A stretch of DNA of 64,000 nucleotides from Hymenolepis diminuta (GCA_900708905.1 CAADRB010000018.1:1187668-1251667), one strand, 5' to 3'; numbered from the stretch's first letter, positions 23,439 to 37,263 are shown. The notes: a model not told the origin generated them from the sequence alone. Numbers and translations: made by a program.

Positions 23439-26166
23439 TGAGTTACGTTCCGTACTTCCTTCTACTCCCTCTGACCGAACTTCCTGCTATTACCCCCTCA
23501 TATTAGCAGCTGCCAACGGTTCTCCTATCAAGACATATGACCAGAAATTCATCATCATTCTGGATCTTGGATTTTGTAAAATCCTCCGCTGTATTTTCGC
23601 CATCGCCGACGACTCCAAACCAATTATTGGCTCTGATTTACTTAGCCACTTCGGTCTCCTTCTATTATTCCTCATGGAAACTCTGACAGAGCTCGAGTCC
23701 GTCATCTTTCTCTCACCCTGTGTAAGATTGCTAAGGGCGAATTTGAACACCTGTTTGATCTTGGTGCTATTCGTCATTCTTCCAGTAATTGGTCATCTAC
23801 TCTTCGTATGATCCCTGAGAAATCTAGTAATGAACGTCCTTGTGGCGAAAACCGTGCACTCAGTTTAATCACAGTCCCGGACAATTACCTCATACATAAC
23901 GTACAAGACTTCTCATCCAATCTTCGGAAAAAAATCTCTAGAATCGATCTTCTCCATGCTACTTACCAGATTCCTATGTCTGAAGCAGATATTCCCAAGA
24001 CCACCATTGTCACTCCATTTGGTCTGTTTGAATTCCTCCGAATGCCACTTGATTTACGAAATGCAGCCCAAACCTTCCGACGTTTTATTGACAAAATATT
24101 GCATGGTCTTGGCTTTGATTTGCCTATATTGATGGCATCCTGGTGGCCAACAAAACTGAAGAAGAACATAGGAAGTATTTGGAGACTGTTTTTAAACGAC
24201 TTAATTTTCATGAACTCATCAAAAATCTCTCCAAAAGTGAAATCGGGCAAAGTGCCTTTACCTTTCTTGATAGTATTCTATCTGCCAAAGGTTTCCGACC
24301 AATTGATGAAAAGCTGAAGAGATTCGACAGCTCCCGCTACCTAAACCTCTTAACCAACCCCGTCGGTTCTTAGACTTGATACATTTTTCTTCCCAATTCT
24401 GCAGCCATGATTTTTCCCCTCGCAGAACTATTAAATTTCACGAAGGTCAATTTCTCCTTTCTCTCCGAAGCTGTAAGAGTCTTCGAAGAAGACAAGACTC
24501 TGTTGACAGACTGCTTAACGCTTGTATATCGAGAATCAGAGGGAATTCTAACACTATCCACAAATGCTTCACAGGTTACTGTTTGCGCAGTTATGGAACA
24601 AAGGAAAGGAGATGTGATACAACCTCTTTCTCTACCAAATTAAAGCCCACTCAGACATGCTACAGTACTTTCGGGTGAGAGCTTCTGGTAGTCTAAAAGG
24701 TGATGAAACATTTTCGGTATCTCCTGAAAGGCCGAAAGTTCACGATCCCCTCAGCCCACAAGTCGTTGACATATCAATCGAGCCAGATCTGGCCGCTATT
24801 CTCCATGCAAAACCCGGTACCTGGATTACATTTCACGGTTCGCCAACGACATCTTACATTTAAAAGGCATAGATAATATTGTCACTAGTTATCTTTCTCG
24901 AACCGACGTCGAATCAGTAACAAAAGCCGCTGATTTTCGTTCCATCTCTGAAGTTCAAAGGACGGACTCCAAGCTCTGAGTTACCAAATCGCTCAAATTC
25001 TCCTCAATTAAAAAATTTTTTATTACCGTCAGCTCCGAGTTTGATAACTTGGGATGTATCAACAGGTTTAGCAAAACCTTTTATCTCAGAAGCCTCCCGA
25101 TGCCAAGTTTTCAAACCTCTCCACAGTCTCTCACAACTCGACAAACGGGCGACAGCACACCTGTTATTGATCATTTCATTTGGCCCTATTGTTACAGGAC
25201 ATTGCAAACTGGACAAAAACTTGTAGAGCGTGCCAGCGATCGAAATTTGATATACACATTAAAATCCCTCTTGGAACATGTTCACTACCAGATTTCAGAT
25301 TTGACCACGTCCACATCAATATTGTTGGTTCTCGTTCGCTCTCTAATGGTTTCTCCTATCTCCTAACCTGTGCCGACCACTTCTCTTGATGGCAAGATGC
25401 ATTACCTATTTATGACGTGGTCGCCGAGACTGTCGCCAGAACCTTCCTAGAAAGATGGGTGGCTACATTAGGTGTGCTTTCTACCATAACTACAGGTCAT
25501 GGAACACATCTCCTTTCTGAACTAACTAATCTGCATGATATACATCGAATCCGCATAGTTGCATACCATCTACAAGCTAATGATTTGGTCGAGCGTATCC
25601 ATCGCTAACTAAAAGCAGTCCTTACTGTCCATTGTATATCTGAAAGATGGACAGAAGCCCTTCCTTCGTTCCTTCTTAGTATTCGAACAGCTGTCAAAGA
25701 TGATATTAATTGCACCGCCGCTGAAATGGCTTTTGGAATCCTCCTTCAGCTTCCTGGCTAACTATTATCCTCTTCTAACGAGTCTCTTTAGTCAAACCCC
25801 GCAAATTATGTTGAACTTCTAAGTTCTCGCCTGCAAAATTTACAAGCCGTCCCGACCTGCTCTGCCTCCAATCTCATTTTCACTAATTTAGAGTCTTGTT
25901 CTTGCACGTTTCATTGCCATGATGCTGTCCGTTAACCTCTCCAGTCGATTTACGATGGTTCTTCAAAGAGCAAAAAGGCTTTCACTATCCTTTAAAATGG
26001 CAAAGAATCTGCTATTTCTGTCGACTGCCAAAAACCAGCCTATCTTGAGAAACTTGTGCCAATAAACGCTACATCAGAGTTTTTCCCAGATCCCTCAACC
26101 AAGGAAACGGAAAAACCAAAGCCACTTACTTGCAATGGAAGGCATGTACTTTTTTATGATTGTTAA
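23439..26166 (+). mobile_element. Degenerate Gypsy/Ty3 retrotransposon pol
   Basis: Broken frames carry Ty3/Gypsy pol domains in the usual order. A protease-like part (~23510-23690) shows FAIADDSKPIIGSDLL. Reverse transcriptase (~23740-24370) shows TTIVTPFGLFEFLRMP and AAQTFRRFIDKIL. An RNase H region (~24400-24930) ends near LSRTDVES. Integrase (~25050-25800) carries CRACQRSK. The tail ends near 26166 with NGRHVLFYDC. Several frameshifts and stops separate these blocks. Key residues are lost: the reverse transcriptase box reads YIDG, the first integrase Asp is Asn (HINIVG) and the second is Gly (TTGHGTH). No LTRs or primer-binding site were seen, so this is an old, dead fragment. It belongs to the same general family as the element at 60.4-62.4 kb. 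Confidence 0.88.
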
Positions 26167-26935
26167 AAAGATTAAACATGGTTATTCACTATGTTTCTCT
26201 CCAAATCTGTGCGTTTCCCATTCGTATTAGTTTGTAATCTTCATAAATTTAAAAATAAGGCTGAAAGGGGACCGAAGGATTCTCCAATAATTTCTTAGTA
26301 TTTTGAGTAGTATTAATTCATTTCGTTTTGGACCAAAAAAATCATCTTTACATTTACGGGTTACTTGAACAATTTTCTAAATGTTTCTTGTTCGAAAATA
26401 TTGATTTGAATTCACCCCTTTCGCGATAGTCCATAACTTCTCACGCCAGTTGCAAGACTACTAGTGCATAACTGTCATGCTCTCCCTCGTACCTCATAAT
26501 ATTCTCTCTTGGATTTCTATTGTCGTCGCTCAATATAACTTGGTTTATTCTCCACTTTTGACTTTCTAATTTGAAATTATGATTATCTGTTGTTTGCGAA
26601 AACCTTTTGCATTAGCCTAGCTGAAAGCTATTAATACCAGACTCCAATACCTTCTTTATTTCTAGAGGAAACATGTCTTTCTTTGAAATATTGAGTTATG
26701 GTGGTCATTAAAGTATATAACATTTAATTGCAAGGACTTGTCGCTTACACGCTTCATATGAGCACACTAGAAAAAAAGCAGTGCATTGACTTCATGAAGT
26801 TACATTAGAATACAGAACTCACGTATAAATGTGCATTAATATCGAATTAAGAATTTAAGCAGTCTTGAGAAGTATGGTTGTAACTTTGTGTCATGCAAGT
26901 AGAAATCAAGCTTTAGGCTTTAAATTACGATTTAC

Positions 26936-28640
26936 CGATTTGCTAAGAAAAAATTAAAGTATATATTTGTTGTGCAATCTTTTACTAATAGTACATTGGA
27001 ATCACGTAGGAATGACCTGATTTCATTAGAATCTGTCTTTCTGAAACCCCACCCAAAAAGCATATTCTCTAGGGCAAATGGAATAAATCATCTCAATGAT
27101 AAAATTTTGCTATTTTTTCCTTACTTCAGTTACTTAAAGGACTAAGCAATTAATAATTAACTGCAAAAGTCTTTGCGAATGTATGTGAAAGCTATTGCTA
27201 AGGTGCCATTGGGATGTTTTCTCAGGAACACTGCCCACCAACATTTATTCTACTAGGCCAAAATATTTATACTTTATTGTTATAAATATCCACTTTCAAC
27301 TTGTTAATCTTATTAATTTATATTAATACTTAATTAATGAGCAGTATCTATTTTATTTTATAGTTTTGTAGACACTAGATTGCTTTGAGAGAATAGAAAA
27401 TAAATTACTTCTTCAAGCTGTTATACTTATAACTTCCAATCCGTGTTCAAGGGAATATGCCAAAAAGTTAGAATTTATTGTACAAAATATTTACATTCCG
27501 TAGCAGCGCATCTTGGAACTAGTACCATCAGAAAGCGGAAAGTCAGGAAGAAAACATCTGGGAAGGAAGAAACTGGTTTTAATTGTGAAATAATTAGTAT
27601 TACCGTGGAGCTATAACTAAATTTACTGGCACCAATGGGTAATCTAGGTAACAATAATAAAACAGGAAATAAGGTTGCTTAAGGGGAACGTGAAACGGGA
27701 TTGTGGTAGCACAGACATCTGTTGATTCTATCCGACGGATATTCGGATCTCCACTGGGATGCTATAAATTGAAAATCAAAGTCTCCAATATTATTAGTAC
27801 ACAATGAACTGAAACGCAAAATTCATCTGTGGAGGATTATTAGGAATAAAAAAATTATAGCATAAATAACTTGGATTAAATTCCGAAGACATTTACCTGA
27901 AATTTTGTTGCTCTTTCCGCAATCCAGATTAAGGTGATTTTTTGGGGAAGATATAAAGTAAGTTATTTAAAAATAGCTAATTTTGAATTCCACCGTTTAA
28001 TTCAGCTGATCCAAAATTTCAGTTGCAACTGAAGTAATTGTATGCGGTCTAAAATTGCAGACTTGCATATTGCATTACTGCCGGATACCTTACTATAAAT
28101 TTAACTCAGATCAGGTCACCGAATCATTAAAGTCGAACAATAATATGACATTTCAAGGAAGTATTGTACTGTTATCTAACTATTTTGCATTCATGTGCTT
28201 CCGCAATAATTCACAGCCATCTTTTTACTAAAAAAACTATCTAGTGTACTAATAGTTTATTACGCTTTGGAACATTTAAGCATCTGACGATTTTTACCGG
28301 AATTTACTTTTTATTCACTTTGTATTTTAATACTTTATTCAAGTGACACTGTAGCAATACCTAGTAAAATACTAGATGAAACGATAAACTTCAGAGAGAG
28401 CGTCAAAATTGAGCTTCCCAGAGCCAAGAAAGTTTACAGCACCTGATTCAACATATGTATCTAAATCCCTGTGTAGTGAAGTAGCTGTATCGTGAATGCA
28501 AATAAAAGCTCCGTAAATGACTAATTTTTTGTCTTTGTACGTCAAATGCCCACCGATTTGTGGGAATATGATCTCGGCATTTCCCGTGCCTTACCAGACA
28601 ACAATTGCATCCTCTTCAGGCACCTTAATTCTTGTTCAAA
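26936..28640 (-). pseudogene. Decayed ZU5/UPA-like coding segments
   Basis: Downstream of the two-exon paralogue at 34.8-36.1 kb, on the same strand, lie exon-like stretches resembling the ZU5-UPA block. At ~28640-28372 a frame interrupted by one TAA reads IGGHLTYKDKKLVIYGAF and later YVESGAVNFLGSGKLNF, resembling the ZU5 GG...IPPGA and GP-x-x-x-F signatures. At 27761-27635 a frame after a good acceptor reads RRIESTDVCATTIPFHV, like the end of a ZU5. At 27557-27495 DGTSSKMRCYG recalls the UPA RCFCM region. At 27068-26936, with good acceptor and donor, there is VKDCTTNIYFNFFLANR. Phases do not chain cleanly and no death domain was found, so I favour a degenerating copy. Each match alone is weak; the order and strand make the case. 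Confidence 0.35.
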
Positions 28641-29199
28641 ATCAGTTTAGAAGGTTATTTTACGTGCATTTATCAATAATTATAGCCACAGTTTCTTGCC
28701 TTGTGTATTTATAGGTTACTAAACAATTTTTTTGAGAATTAAACCAAAATGTCTCAATTTTTGGTATCTCGAAGATAACATTAAATAAAGACTCCATATT
28801 AAAATGCAGTAGTTTCAACTAACTATTGTAATATTTAGTCACGAAAAAGATAACAAAAGTGAAACTTTTTGCAATAAATGCTCTAGCTTCGAAATCATTA
28901 GTAAAAGACAGAGAAACCTTGCTAGGTTATTGCCTTTCTATCCAGTAGTACCACAGGTAACAGCGATGGAGGCAAATTTTTTATTCCAAATGAGTAGAGG
29001 GAATCTGGTAGTCTTCTAACAAATAACCCAAAAAGGTGATTAAATATAGAAGCAAAGCTCATGGCAGGTGTCAGATAACGTCCATTAGCCGGCTTAATAG
29101 CTAAGGGATGGATTATAAGCAGAAATGAGTGAAAATAGGAAACTGTGTTAGGCAACCGTAGGTAATTCCCGAGGTCGCTGCAATTCTGCAAGAAAGGAT

Positions 29200-32100
29200 G
29201 AATTAATTGAAGTTAAAGAGAATGTAACTTTACCGGATGTTTCTGGGATTCACATCTTATTGGGTAATGATCTGGTATTCATAAATTGTTGCAATGAGCA
29301 AGATTTTTAAAAAATCTATTGTTTTCATATATTATGATCAAGGAGATATTATGAAATAGGCAAAAATATAGCTTTTTCTTATTTAGAAATTTTGCATGTG
29401 TAATTATGAAAAAGTAAACCAACGAATCTGAATTTATTTTAGGTTTTATTCGTGACCTTGTCTGTAGAAAAGATGTGACGTTCCAATTATCGTCTTGATA
29501 ACTCTGTAATTACGTATAACTTAAAAAGAGAATTTGCAACTTTTAATTGTGGAAATTCTCTAAGCATGTGGAATATAAAAACTACCCATTCATAAATAAT
29601 AGAGAGGGGCGGAATCGGAGGTGATAGAGAATAAGGTCAAGACACTAAAAGAATATTACGTCATTTCTAAATAAATTTGGATATTTTTCTGCGTCAGTGA
29701 ACCAAAAAATGTGCTCCTTTTACGGCGATTTTCTAATATGCATATAAATGCAAACAATAAGAATAGTTAGTCCTGTGTACCAACTGAAAGTTTGAAGCAT
29801 ATAATTGATAAAGCTTAGTGAAGAGGTTCAATTATCGGAAGGAGGTGGCAAGAGAATTTCAATTTTTGTCCAGTTTTTTAAAGTATGAGTGTTCTGTGCT
29901 GCACTATTTCTCCGAGATCTAAATTTGGTGTTATATATCTACCCACTAGATATTATTAGACTACGGTTGACCAAGATTAGAGAGAGAGGATTAAGATAGA
30001 ATGCAGCTGACTCAATACATTTTATTAATCAAACAAAAGATTTAAAGTTGTCCTCATGTTTTTGACTTTGGGCATTCAAAACACCGTCAAATTGATCGGA
30101 GATTTAGACCCAAATAACTGTCAAGCTGTCAGCCTGCATATTAATAAGGATGGAGCATGACCTTGAGACGACTTTTTGGAATTGATTATTTCCAGACAAA
30201 ACATACGCAATGAAGCTATGAGCCTTGTTTTGTCGCCTTGTCTTATCGGTTTGTGTTGTCAGGCTCCTATTCCTATTCAATGCTTATAATGAGGAAAATT
30301 GAGGATAATCAATACAAATTAATACTCTTCGTTATAATACCAGAAATATTTTTACAATCTCTGATAATGAAATGAATTTTTCGCTCCCACATATTCACTT
30401 CGACTTCCCACGTTGAATAAATTGCAATCTTCGAAACCAAAGATGAGATGACTGAGCTCTTTATCAACGAAAAACTCCTATACAAATATTGTGAGTTACT
30501 CTTATTCTCGCATTCTCAGTTCAAGATTTAAATTATATTCTTCACAAACTAATATTTATTGTCAAGTTAACTTAATTAACTTTTATCTATTTGTTTTGGA
30601 ATAGCATGTGTCAATTAGTTTATAAAATTCAGTACTTCATTGTTTATCATCACTTCTACATTCTTTTAGGAATTTTTAATATTAATTTATAACTGCTAAA
30701 TGCTTAAAAAGTTTTAATTATGAAAAATCTGTTAAACATCGATGTGTGTGGTCAATTCTGATGCCAATTGATTAAGATTATTTAAAGTAAGTTTGTTGTT
30801 TTCTTCTAAACGATAAATGTATGTAAAATATTTACTTAAAATCTCAAATTAGCTTAAAAACAAATCTTTTATGCTCTCTAATATATAAGACAAATTGAGG
30901 TATTTTATGATGTCGAACGATATTTTGAAGTAATGTTTTTCTAATCAACATTACGAATTATGCAATGTCATATATAAATAAGTAGATTCATTGGATTTTA
31001 CCAGTCAGATTTAATTGCAGTTTTGGACACCTTCTTTGGTTGGTTTTAGATAAGTAGAATCCCAAAATAATAATTAATAGGACAGTTTAGCTCTGAACAA
31101 GTGATTATAATACTTAACTTCGTCTCCACCCCAGAAATGAAAAAGTAGTATTATTTTACTATCATTCCAGCTGATCTATAGATGGCGCCAAATATATGCA
31201 GTCTGAATTTGGATTGACATAACATTCAACCAGAGATGCAGAAATAGGAGTTACATTTTGAACCTCTTTGTGGCATAGACTCGTCTAGTGATTAATAAAT
31301 GAGTGACTTACTTAATGCTTTGAAGGCGATTGGGTAAACATGAAATAAATGTTGATAACTAAGCGTGATTTACATTATCATTTTTTTTGTGGTCTCAGAT
31401 CACTTTAAAATCGTCTAATAGTAGAATAGATCAGAAAAGAAAATTCAAAAAATTAAATGGCAACGCCACGTCTCTTTCAAATTACTGAGAATTTGGAATT
31501 CGGTATACTGGGGCCAGAGTATGGCTACAAAATTATTTTCTGAAGTCATTCTCTGTTGTTACAAGATGTGTCGGTGTAAATGTTTAATCTGATTAAATTT
31601 TATGGGCGCATTCTGGAGAAATCAAATAGCAACTGATTTATCACACAGAGCCGGTTAGAAAATATTTGAAACTCCAGTTGACATATCATGTTAAATTATT
31701 TTATCTGAGTTCAAACGAAACCTTTTAGTGCTTTTAGTCATCAGAACATTGTCAAGTGAACTGATAAGTCGAGATCAAAGCAGTTTTTATTTGTAAAAAC
31801 TCATTGTTATGCAGATACAGAGGACATATATTACTTAAGTGTTAATACTTTTCAACGACATAATCTTGAACTATTTGAAATAAACTGTCTCTTAAAAATT
31901 TTTATCGAAGAGCTGACCCATGGTTAATTTGAATGGTGTCGATTCAAACCACAAAATGCACTTTCATTTCAAACACAATATAGCAAATAATTAACAGTAT
32001 ATATTGTGTCTGCCGATGTTCCTGCTTCAAATTTCAGTTAACGAAAAAGAATCTTAAGCAGATGATCAGGCAAAATGATAAAGATTATAGATGCTCCCAC

Positions 32101-34784
32101 AGGTTAAAGCTAATAGTCATAACACAACCAGGATACCAAATCGATGATTTTGTGAAATTGTAAACGTCATCTTTTTACTGCATTTATTTTACCGTGTTTA
32201 ACTTACTTCTTGTAAATTGGAAAACCATGGAGAAAGATAACATTTTAAATTGTATTTTTTATTAGTATATTAAAATTTTCAAGAGAATGAGAAAGTGCTT
32301 TTTACAAGAATTTTTGACTGCAATAACGAAAGTCAGGGAATATTCACTTCAAATAAGAGATCATTCACATATTAGAAATCCTGTTCCAATTCCAAAGTTG
32401 AATTAAATTTGAAATCGAGTTTACACAAAGTAGTTTTCTATTTATTTAAGAGCTGGTGCAAATGATACTTTGTAAGTTAATCACAAGTGATCTTATTTAT
32501 TTGCAGCAAAGTCTTACCAGTAAATGAAGTAATATTCTCTAGTATTAGGTAGTGAAATTGTGTTACACTTTTTTTCACTCAAAACTGGGTTAAGACTGTT
32601 TTATCACGAAAGGCTTTTGATTAAAAGAAAAGCTCTTTCGAAATAATCTTTCACCGACTCAACTTTTTGACGTCTCAAAGGTGAATATGTAACAGATTTT
32701 TTGGAAAGTCTATTGAGGGCTATTTGAAAGAAACAAATTATGTCACTATCATCCTTCCTTCAATTAAATTTCAGATAGAAACACTATTTTGTGGTAAGAA
32801 CACTCTTAATATACCTACCGCTAAGAACATGTATGAGTCAACAGCGTGTAGCCGCAGAATTAATTCATCATTGAAGGGGAATGAAGCCTAATATCATTCT
32901 GCAGAAGAGCTATCTTTCAACTTGTTATTCTTCTTACTTTAAACAATCTTTACTTTGAAACAGGAACTGTTGCGTGTAGTAAGAATAACCAAATAAGATG
33001 TTCAGATCTGAGGTATCAAGTGATCATCCAACTAAACTAAGATCTGCAGGTAACATTCAGATTCACGGGGTTGTATCAAGTTGGTTTATGCGAACAGAAC
33101 GAAATACTGGTATTCGATCAACTTATTATTTAACCAAAAAGCGGCGAACTAATATGCGAGCACTATTGATCTACAGAGTTCTTCTTTAGTTAATCTTTCA
33201 AGCTTTAAACACTAGTCTCCTGACATTGGTAATATTGTGAGCTTTTACTTGTATTATCTTAGGGAAAAATTAAGGATTCGTCAGGTTTTTGTGATACAGA
33301 CTAAATTTAATCGGAAGAGGACAATGATAAGATTTTCTCCCTAAATCAAAATTTCTCTCATCCATTATCGGTAAAGATTTATAATTATAAGCTATACGAA
33401 ATTTAATTAGAGGACAATCTTTTAATAAATCTTTACTATTTTACCCTCTTCAATATCTCTCCAAATTTGTACTCTATTGCAATATATTAAAAGGCGTAAT
33501 TGCCGCGCTTTCTTGAAGGACTATTCACGATCTTAAATATGGAATACTGTACCGTGAAAATGGCGTGAAGAGTGCGTTTTTTACGTGGGCAGCTACCATT
33601 TGTCATCACGTATTCACTTATTTGTCGGTTGACATTATATTTCGGAAATAAAAAACTCGAAAAAATCTTTCCTTATAAATAAATTTTAAATCAGTTAAAT
33701 TTATTGCAATTATAATTTTATTACAATTTAAAATTTATTAAAGTGTACAATACCAGTAGTATTGTTTTTTTCAAAATTAAAAATTTCAGAAAAATTGTTT
33801 TATGTGAGTTAAAACTGTCATTTAAGTTAATAATAATCTAATCTCGAATTGAATATAATGAGATGTTCTATCTAATTCATTAAAACAATTTGAGGTCAGA
33901 ATCGCTTTATTTATCACAAAAATGCTACTATTTTAACCAACTAATGTGTACAAATTATGATACCTTGACTGTATTAAAAAATATTTGAAAGTCTGTTATT
34001 TCAGCATCAAGCCAATGTGGAGTTAAACAACAAATGAAATATGAATAGCGTTTATTTACATTTGACACTACTTTGAAACTTGCAATTATCTGGAACAAGT
34101 TTAAACCCATGAGCATTGAACTGACCTATTTTGGAAGCTGTGTTTTGGTTATTAACCGTAAAAGTTAAAAGATTAATGACTTACTCTGCATGAATATTTT
34201 TTGATGAATTTTTAAATGGTTCGATTTTAATAATATGACTAAATGATGATTTCATTAAGGTTTAAAGTAATCACTGTGTATCGGCTGATAATACAATTCT
34301 GTAGACGGTTGGAATTATATTTTGATTTCTCTTACTGCTTACAGCAGTCTTCCAAAGCTTGATTTATGCTGTTGAATTGGCTCTTGAGTGGTTATGAAGC
34401 ACTTTTTTATTATCATATAGGAAAGTCCAACTCATCTGTTATTCAGTAAATGCTATTAGAAGTATAAGGACATGCAGATTACATTTAAGATCGATCAGTT
34501 CACATCCAGTAGTGTATACTGCCAAATACACTGGAGCTTTCATCAAAGCGACTTCAGGATACCTTCTTCTTCACAGTTAAGTGTTGTCAATACTTTCCTT
34601 AATGTGCTCGGGAATTAATAGTTATATATTTTACGAATTCAGAAGTCTGAGGTTACGAAATCGATATAACTTTCCCAAGTAGGTCTAAGAAATATTATCA
34701 GTGATTTTCAGCTAGATGCCATTGCAATGGCTCTTAATGAATAGCCAAGATCACAAGCAAGAACGCATTTTTTGTTGTATCCAT
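29200..34784. other. Intergenic/intronic AT-rich DNA
   Basis: No convincing exon was found. Near 29545-29640 there is a partial match to repeat R1 (TTTTAATTGTGGAAA, then a G-rich stretch). A minus-strand open frame at 28922-29191 follows a good acceptor (CTTTCTTGCAG) but matches nothing I know. If the ZU5-like segments at 27-28.6 kb are still joined to the paralogue at 34.8-36.1 kb, this would be its intron. Confidence 0.35.
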
Positions 34785-34790
34785 TTTATT
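34785..34790 (-). terminator. Candidate poly(A) signal of the paralogue
   Basis: AATAAA on the minus strand begins 3 nt after the TAG stop of the two-exon paralogue. It supports transcription ending near this exon and hence a short protein, although such close spacing is unusual. Confidence 0.4.
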
Positions 34791-34793
34791 AAG

Positions 34794-36139
34794 CTAACTC
34801 TCGGCTGAAAGCTTAGTAGATTGATTATTTTCTTCCAATCCCTGCTGCCCTTCTGGATCTTCTTTACTCTCGCTCTTAGTGCGTTCTATTTGATGTTCAT
34901 TAATTTCGTTGATGTTCTTATCTGCTGGAATTTCCTTCTTGGCTGTCTCTATGTCTTTAATGGTCGATAGTTTGTCTTGTATTGCGTTCACATCGTCACA
35001 AGCGTTAAATCGATAATCCCTCAATCGATTAGCAGTATTGCTAATTTGATGACTCGCATTATATTCTGATTGGCCGAGATTCAACATTTTTTGTGCCCGA
35101 TCAATCATCACTGCCCGAGTTTCTATTGTTTTAAATAAAGTATTGATAGTATCACCGATTCTAAAATTATTGAAAACATTCTGTTTCCATTTAAAAATTT
35201 TCTATATTTCCTTCCCAACCTTAAAAGTCAAATGATCCTCACAAATATTACGTTAAATTTTCGGCAAAATATTTAATTTTTAAAAATGATCATAAGAAGA
35301 CCTCTTGAAGATTTATTTTTGAATAGCTTCTTTAATTTTTTGATGAAATTTTACTTGTTAGCAATTTTATGAGATAATAGTTAGCCATATTAGGGTTAGA
35401 CGCTACTTGAAGTACAATTTACTTATTTTGGGCCGTTTACCAGACCAGACTCGACAGTGCAAAATTAATGACCCAGGTCTTTAAACAAACTCAAACACAT
35501 CAGAAATACAAAAAATATTTGGAATTCTTACTGTTTTCTGAGTCAATTTTGAAATAACGCATTGTTTATATTAAAATTCATACCTTCATCGGTTTTGGGT
35601 TTAACTCCAAAATCATGGACTGTTGTGAGGTTAAGTTTGTTAAGCATCATTTGATCATACTGAAGAATCATTTTCATCGCTTCAGCTAAATCCGACGTTT
35701 TAGCAACAAAATCTCTGGCAATTTCTTTGGCTGATTGGACAGATTGTGCGTGAATATCGACTTGTTTGGAGATATTTTGCAGGAATTCAACCACAGGCGA
35801 GTTTTCTAACTGTTCAATAGCTGACTTTATCTGCGACTCAAGATCTTCCAGTTTTGTCACACCTGTAAAACCTTCATCAGAAATTGGTATAGTACCGGAA
35901 CCTTCAATTCCATTTATATGAAATTCAGCATCTTCAGTTTTTAAATTTTCATTTTCACTGCTGTATTCCTCTGCATTATCCGGGATTTCCTCTCCAGATG
36001 AATCGCTTTTGAGTTCAATAGTCTCTTCATTTTCTTTTAATTCATTTATCTCTTCCTGACTTCCTGAATTTTCAATACTTCTATTGAGTTGGTTTGCATC
36101 ATCAATGTTTTCTTGAGAAGCGTGAGATCCTAAAGACAT
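34794..36139 (-). CDS. Stand-alone paralogue of the ZU5-death domain protein N-terminus
   Basis: Two exons, 36139-35584 and 35122-34794, join in phase 1, the same phase as exons 1 and 2 of the ZU5-death domain gene, to give 294 aa. The order is the same: a Ser/Glu-rich acidic head, then a helical segment, then the second exon. Matching points are EFVERMEEL versus EFLQNISKQ, EFDQRAYDKALAT versus QYDQMMLNKLNLT, and HQIS at residues 210-213 (184-187 in the large gene) followed by an R-x-x-AC pattern. The protein then ends in an acidic tail and stop, with AATAAA immediately after. No ZU5, UPA or death domain is joined to it. It may act alone, for example as a partner or competitor of the large protein, or be a truncated duplicate. 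Function is unknown. Confidence 0.65.
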
Positions 36140-37263
36140 ATCTATATTACTCCACGTGAAATTATTGATTCGTGAAAGGTACTTTTGGGCGTATCACTGT
36201 CATTTGAATATTAATCATTAGAGACTTTATAACTTTACAAAAACATTGTTTATTTCAAGAAAAACCTGCGTTGGTATGGTTTACGCTGATCAGGTAATTC
36301 AGAACTTCAACAACATTTTTTTCGATGATTTTTTATTAATTTCGTTATTTTGTAATTCATTTAGAAGAAAATATTTAGTCCTGTATTGTTTATATCAATA
36401 ATAATGGCAATAATATTAATAAAAATGATTTATGACTCATAATTATTACCCTTCATTGTTTGAATATTTTTCTTTTGACTGATTATTAGTAAATTAAAAG
36501 TATGGTTAAAAGTGTTCGTAGTTCACACAACGCTAAATCTGTTCTGCATCGGTGTTTGCATGTTTTCTTAATTTTGGCAAGCGTAAGCAGTTAATAATCG
36601 GGTCAGAACCAAAATTGTATTTGAATTATTTGAGTTTGGTCGGAGCAAAATTTGATGAATTCTTCAGAGTTAAAATATATTCATTAATAATAAAAGTAGC
36701 ATTCGGAGGAGATGTGTTTAAATGATATTACCAACCTTTTGTTTTATTTAACTTATTGAAAACCCCTGGAAATTGCAGAAATGAACTCATTCAGTATCTG
36801 TTGGTTAAATCGAAAAATTTAAGCCTTGGAACATTGGGTGGGCAATCTGACGAATCCAGAAATAAGGTACTAATGCGGTTCTAATTCCAAATGAAGATAC
36901 CTAAGTAGCTAGTCGAAGTTACGCTAGCCATTCTCCTATAGAACTAATGACTTTTTCTAAAGCTGACGGGAAACAGCAGCCTTTAACAAATGAGTTGACC
37001 AAGAGTTGGGTTGGATAAATGTGTATTGGATGAGTTTGTAAAACAGGAAGGAGTATGAAGGGGAATAGAAGGAATGGAGGAACTGGGACAATCTGAATTG
37101 TGTTAAACTGGCAAAATGAGGTGCGATATGGAGGTTGACCAATTCCGCTTACTTTGTTCATTGAGGGATACTTGACAATTAAAGAAAAGGTATGAGTCAG
37201 GAAGCAAAAAATCCAGGCTGATCAAGCCTATAAGTTGGGGAGCTCAGATACTACAGTGCTCGG

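Noticed and set aside
28372..28640. Kelch-repeat interpretation of the GGHLTYKDKKLVIYGAF stretch
   Set aside because: No repeated Kelch blades nearby; the GG...GA and later G-x-x-x-F spacing and its place downstream of the paralogue fit a ZU5 remnant better, though weakly.
28922..29191. 89-codon minus-strand frame after a good acceptor, considered as another exon of the ZU5 paralogue
   Set aside because: None of its three frames gave convincing similarity to the large gene.
36919..37161. Pyrimidine-rich (minus strand) segment as another Gypsy LTR
   Set aside because: It has a CT-rich half like the 60.4 kb LTR, but no TG...CA borders, TATA box or alignable blocks.
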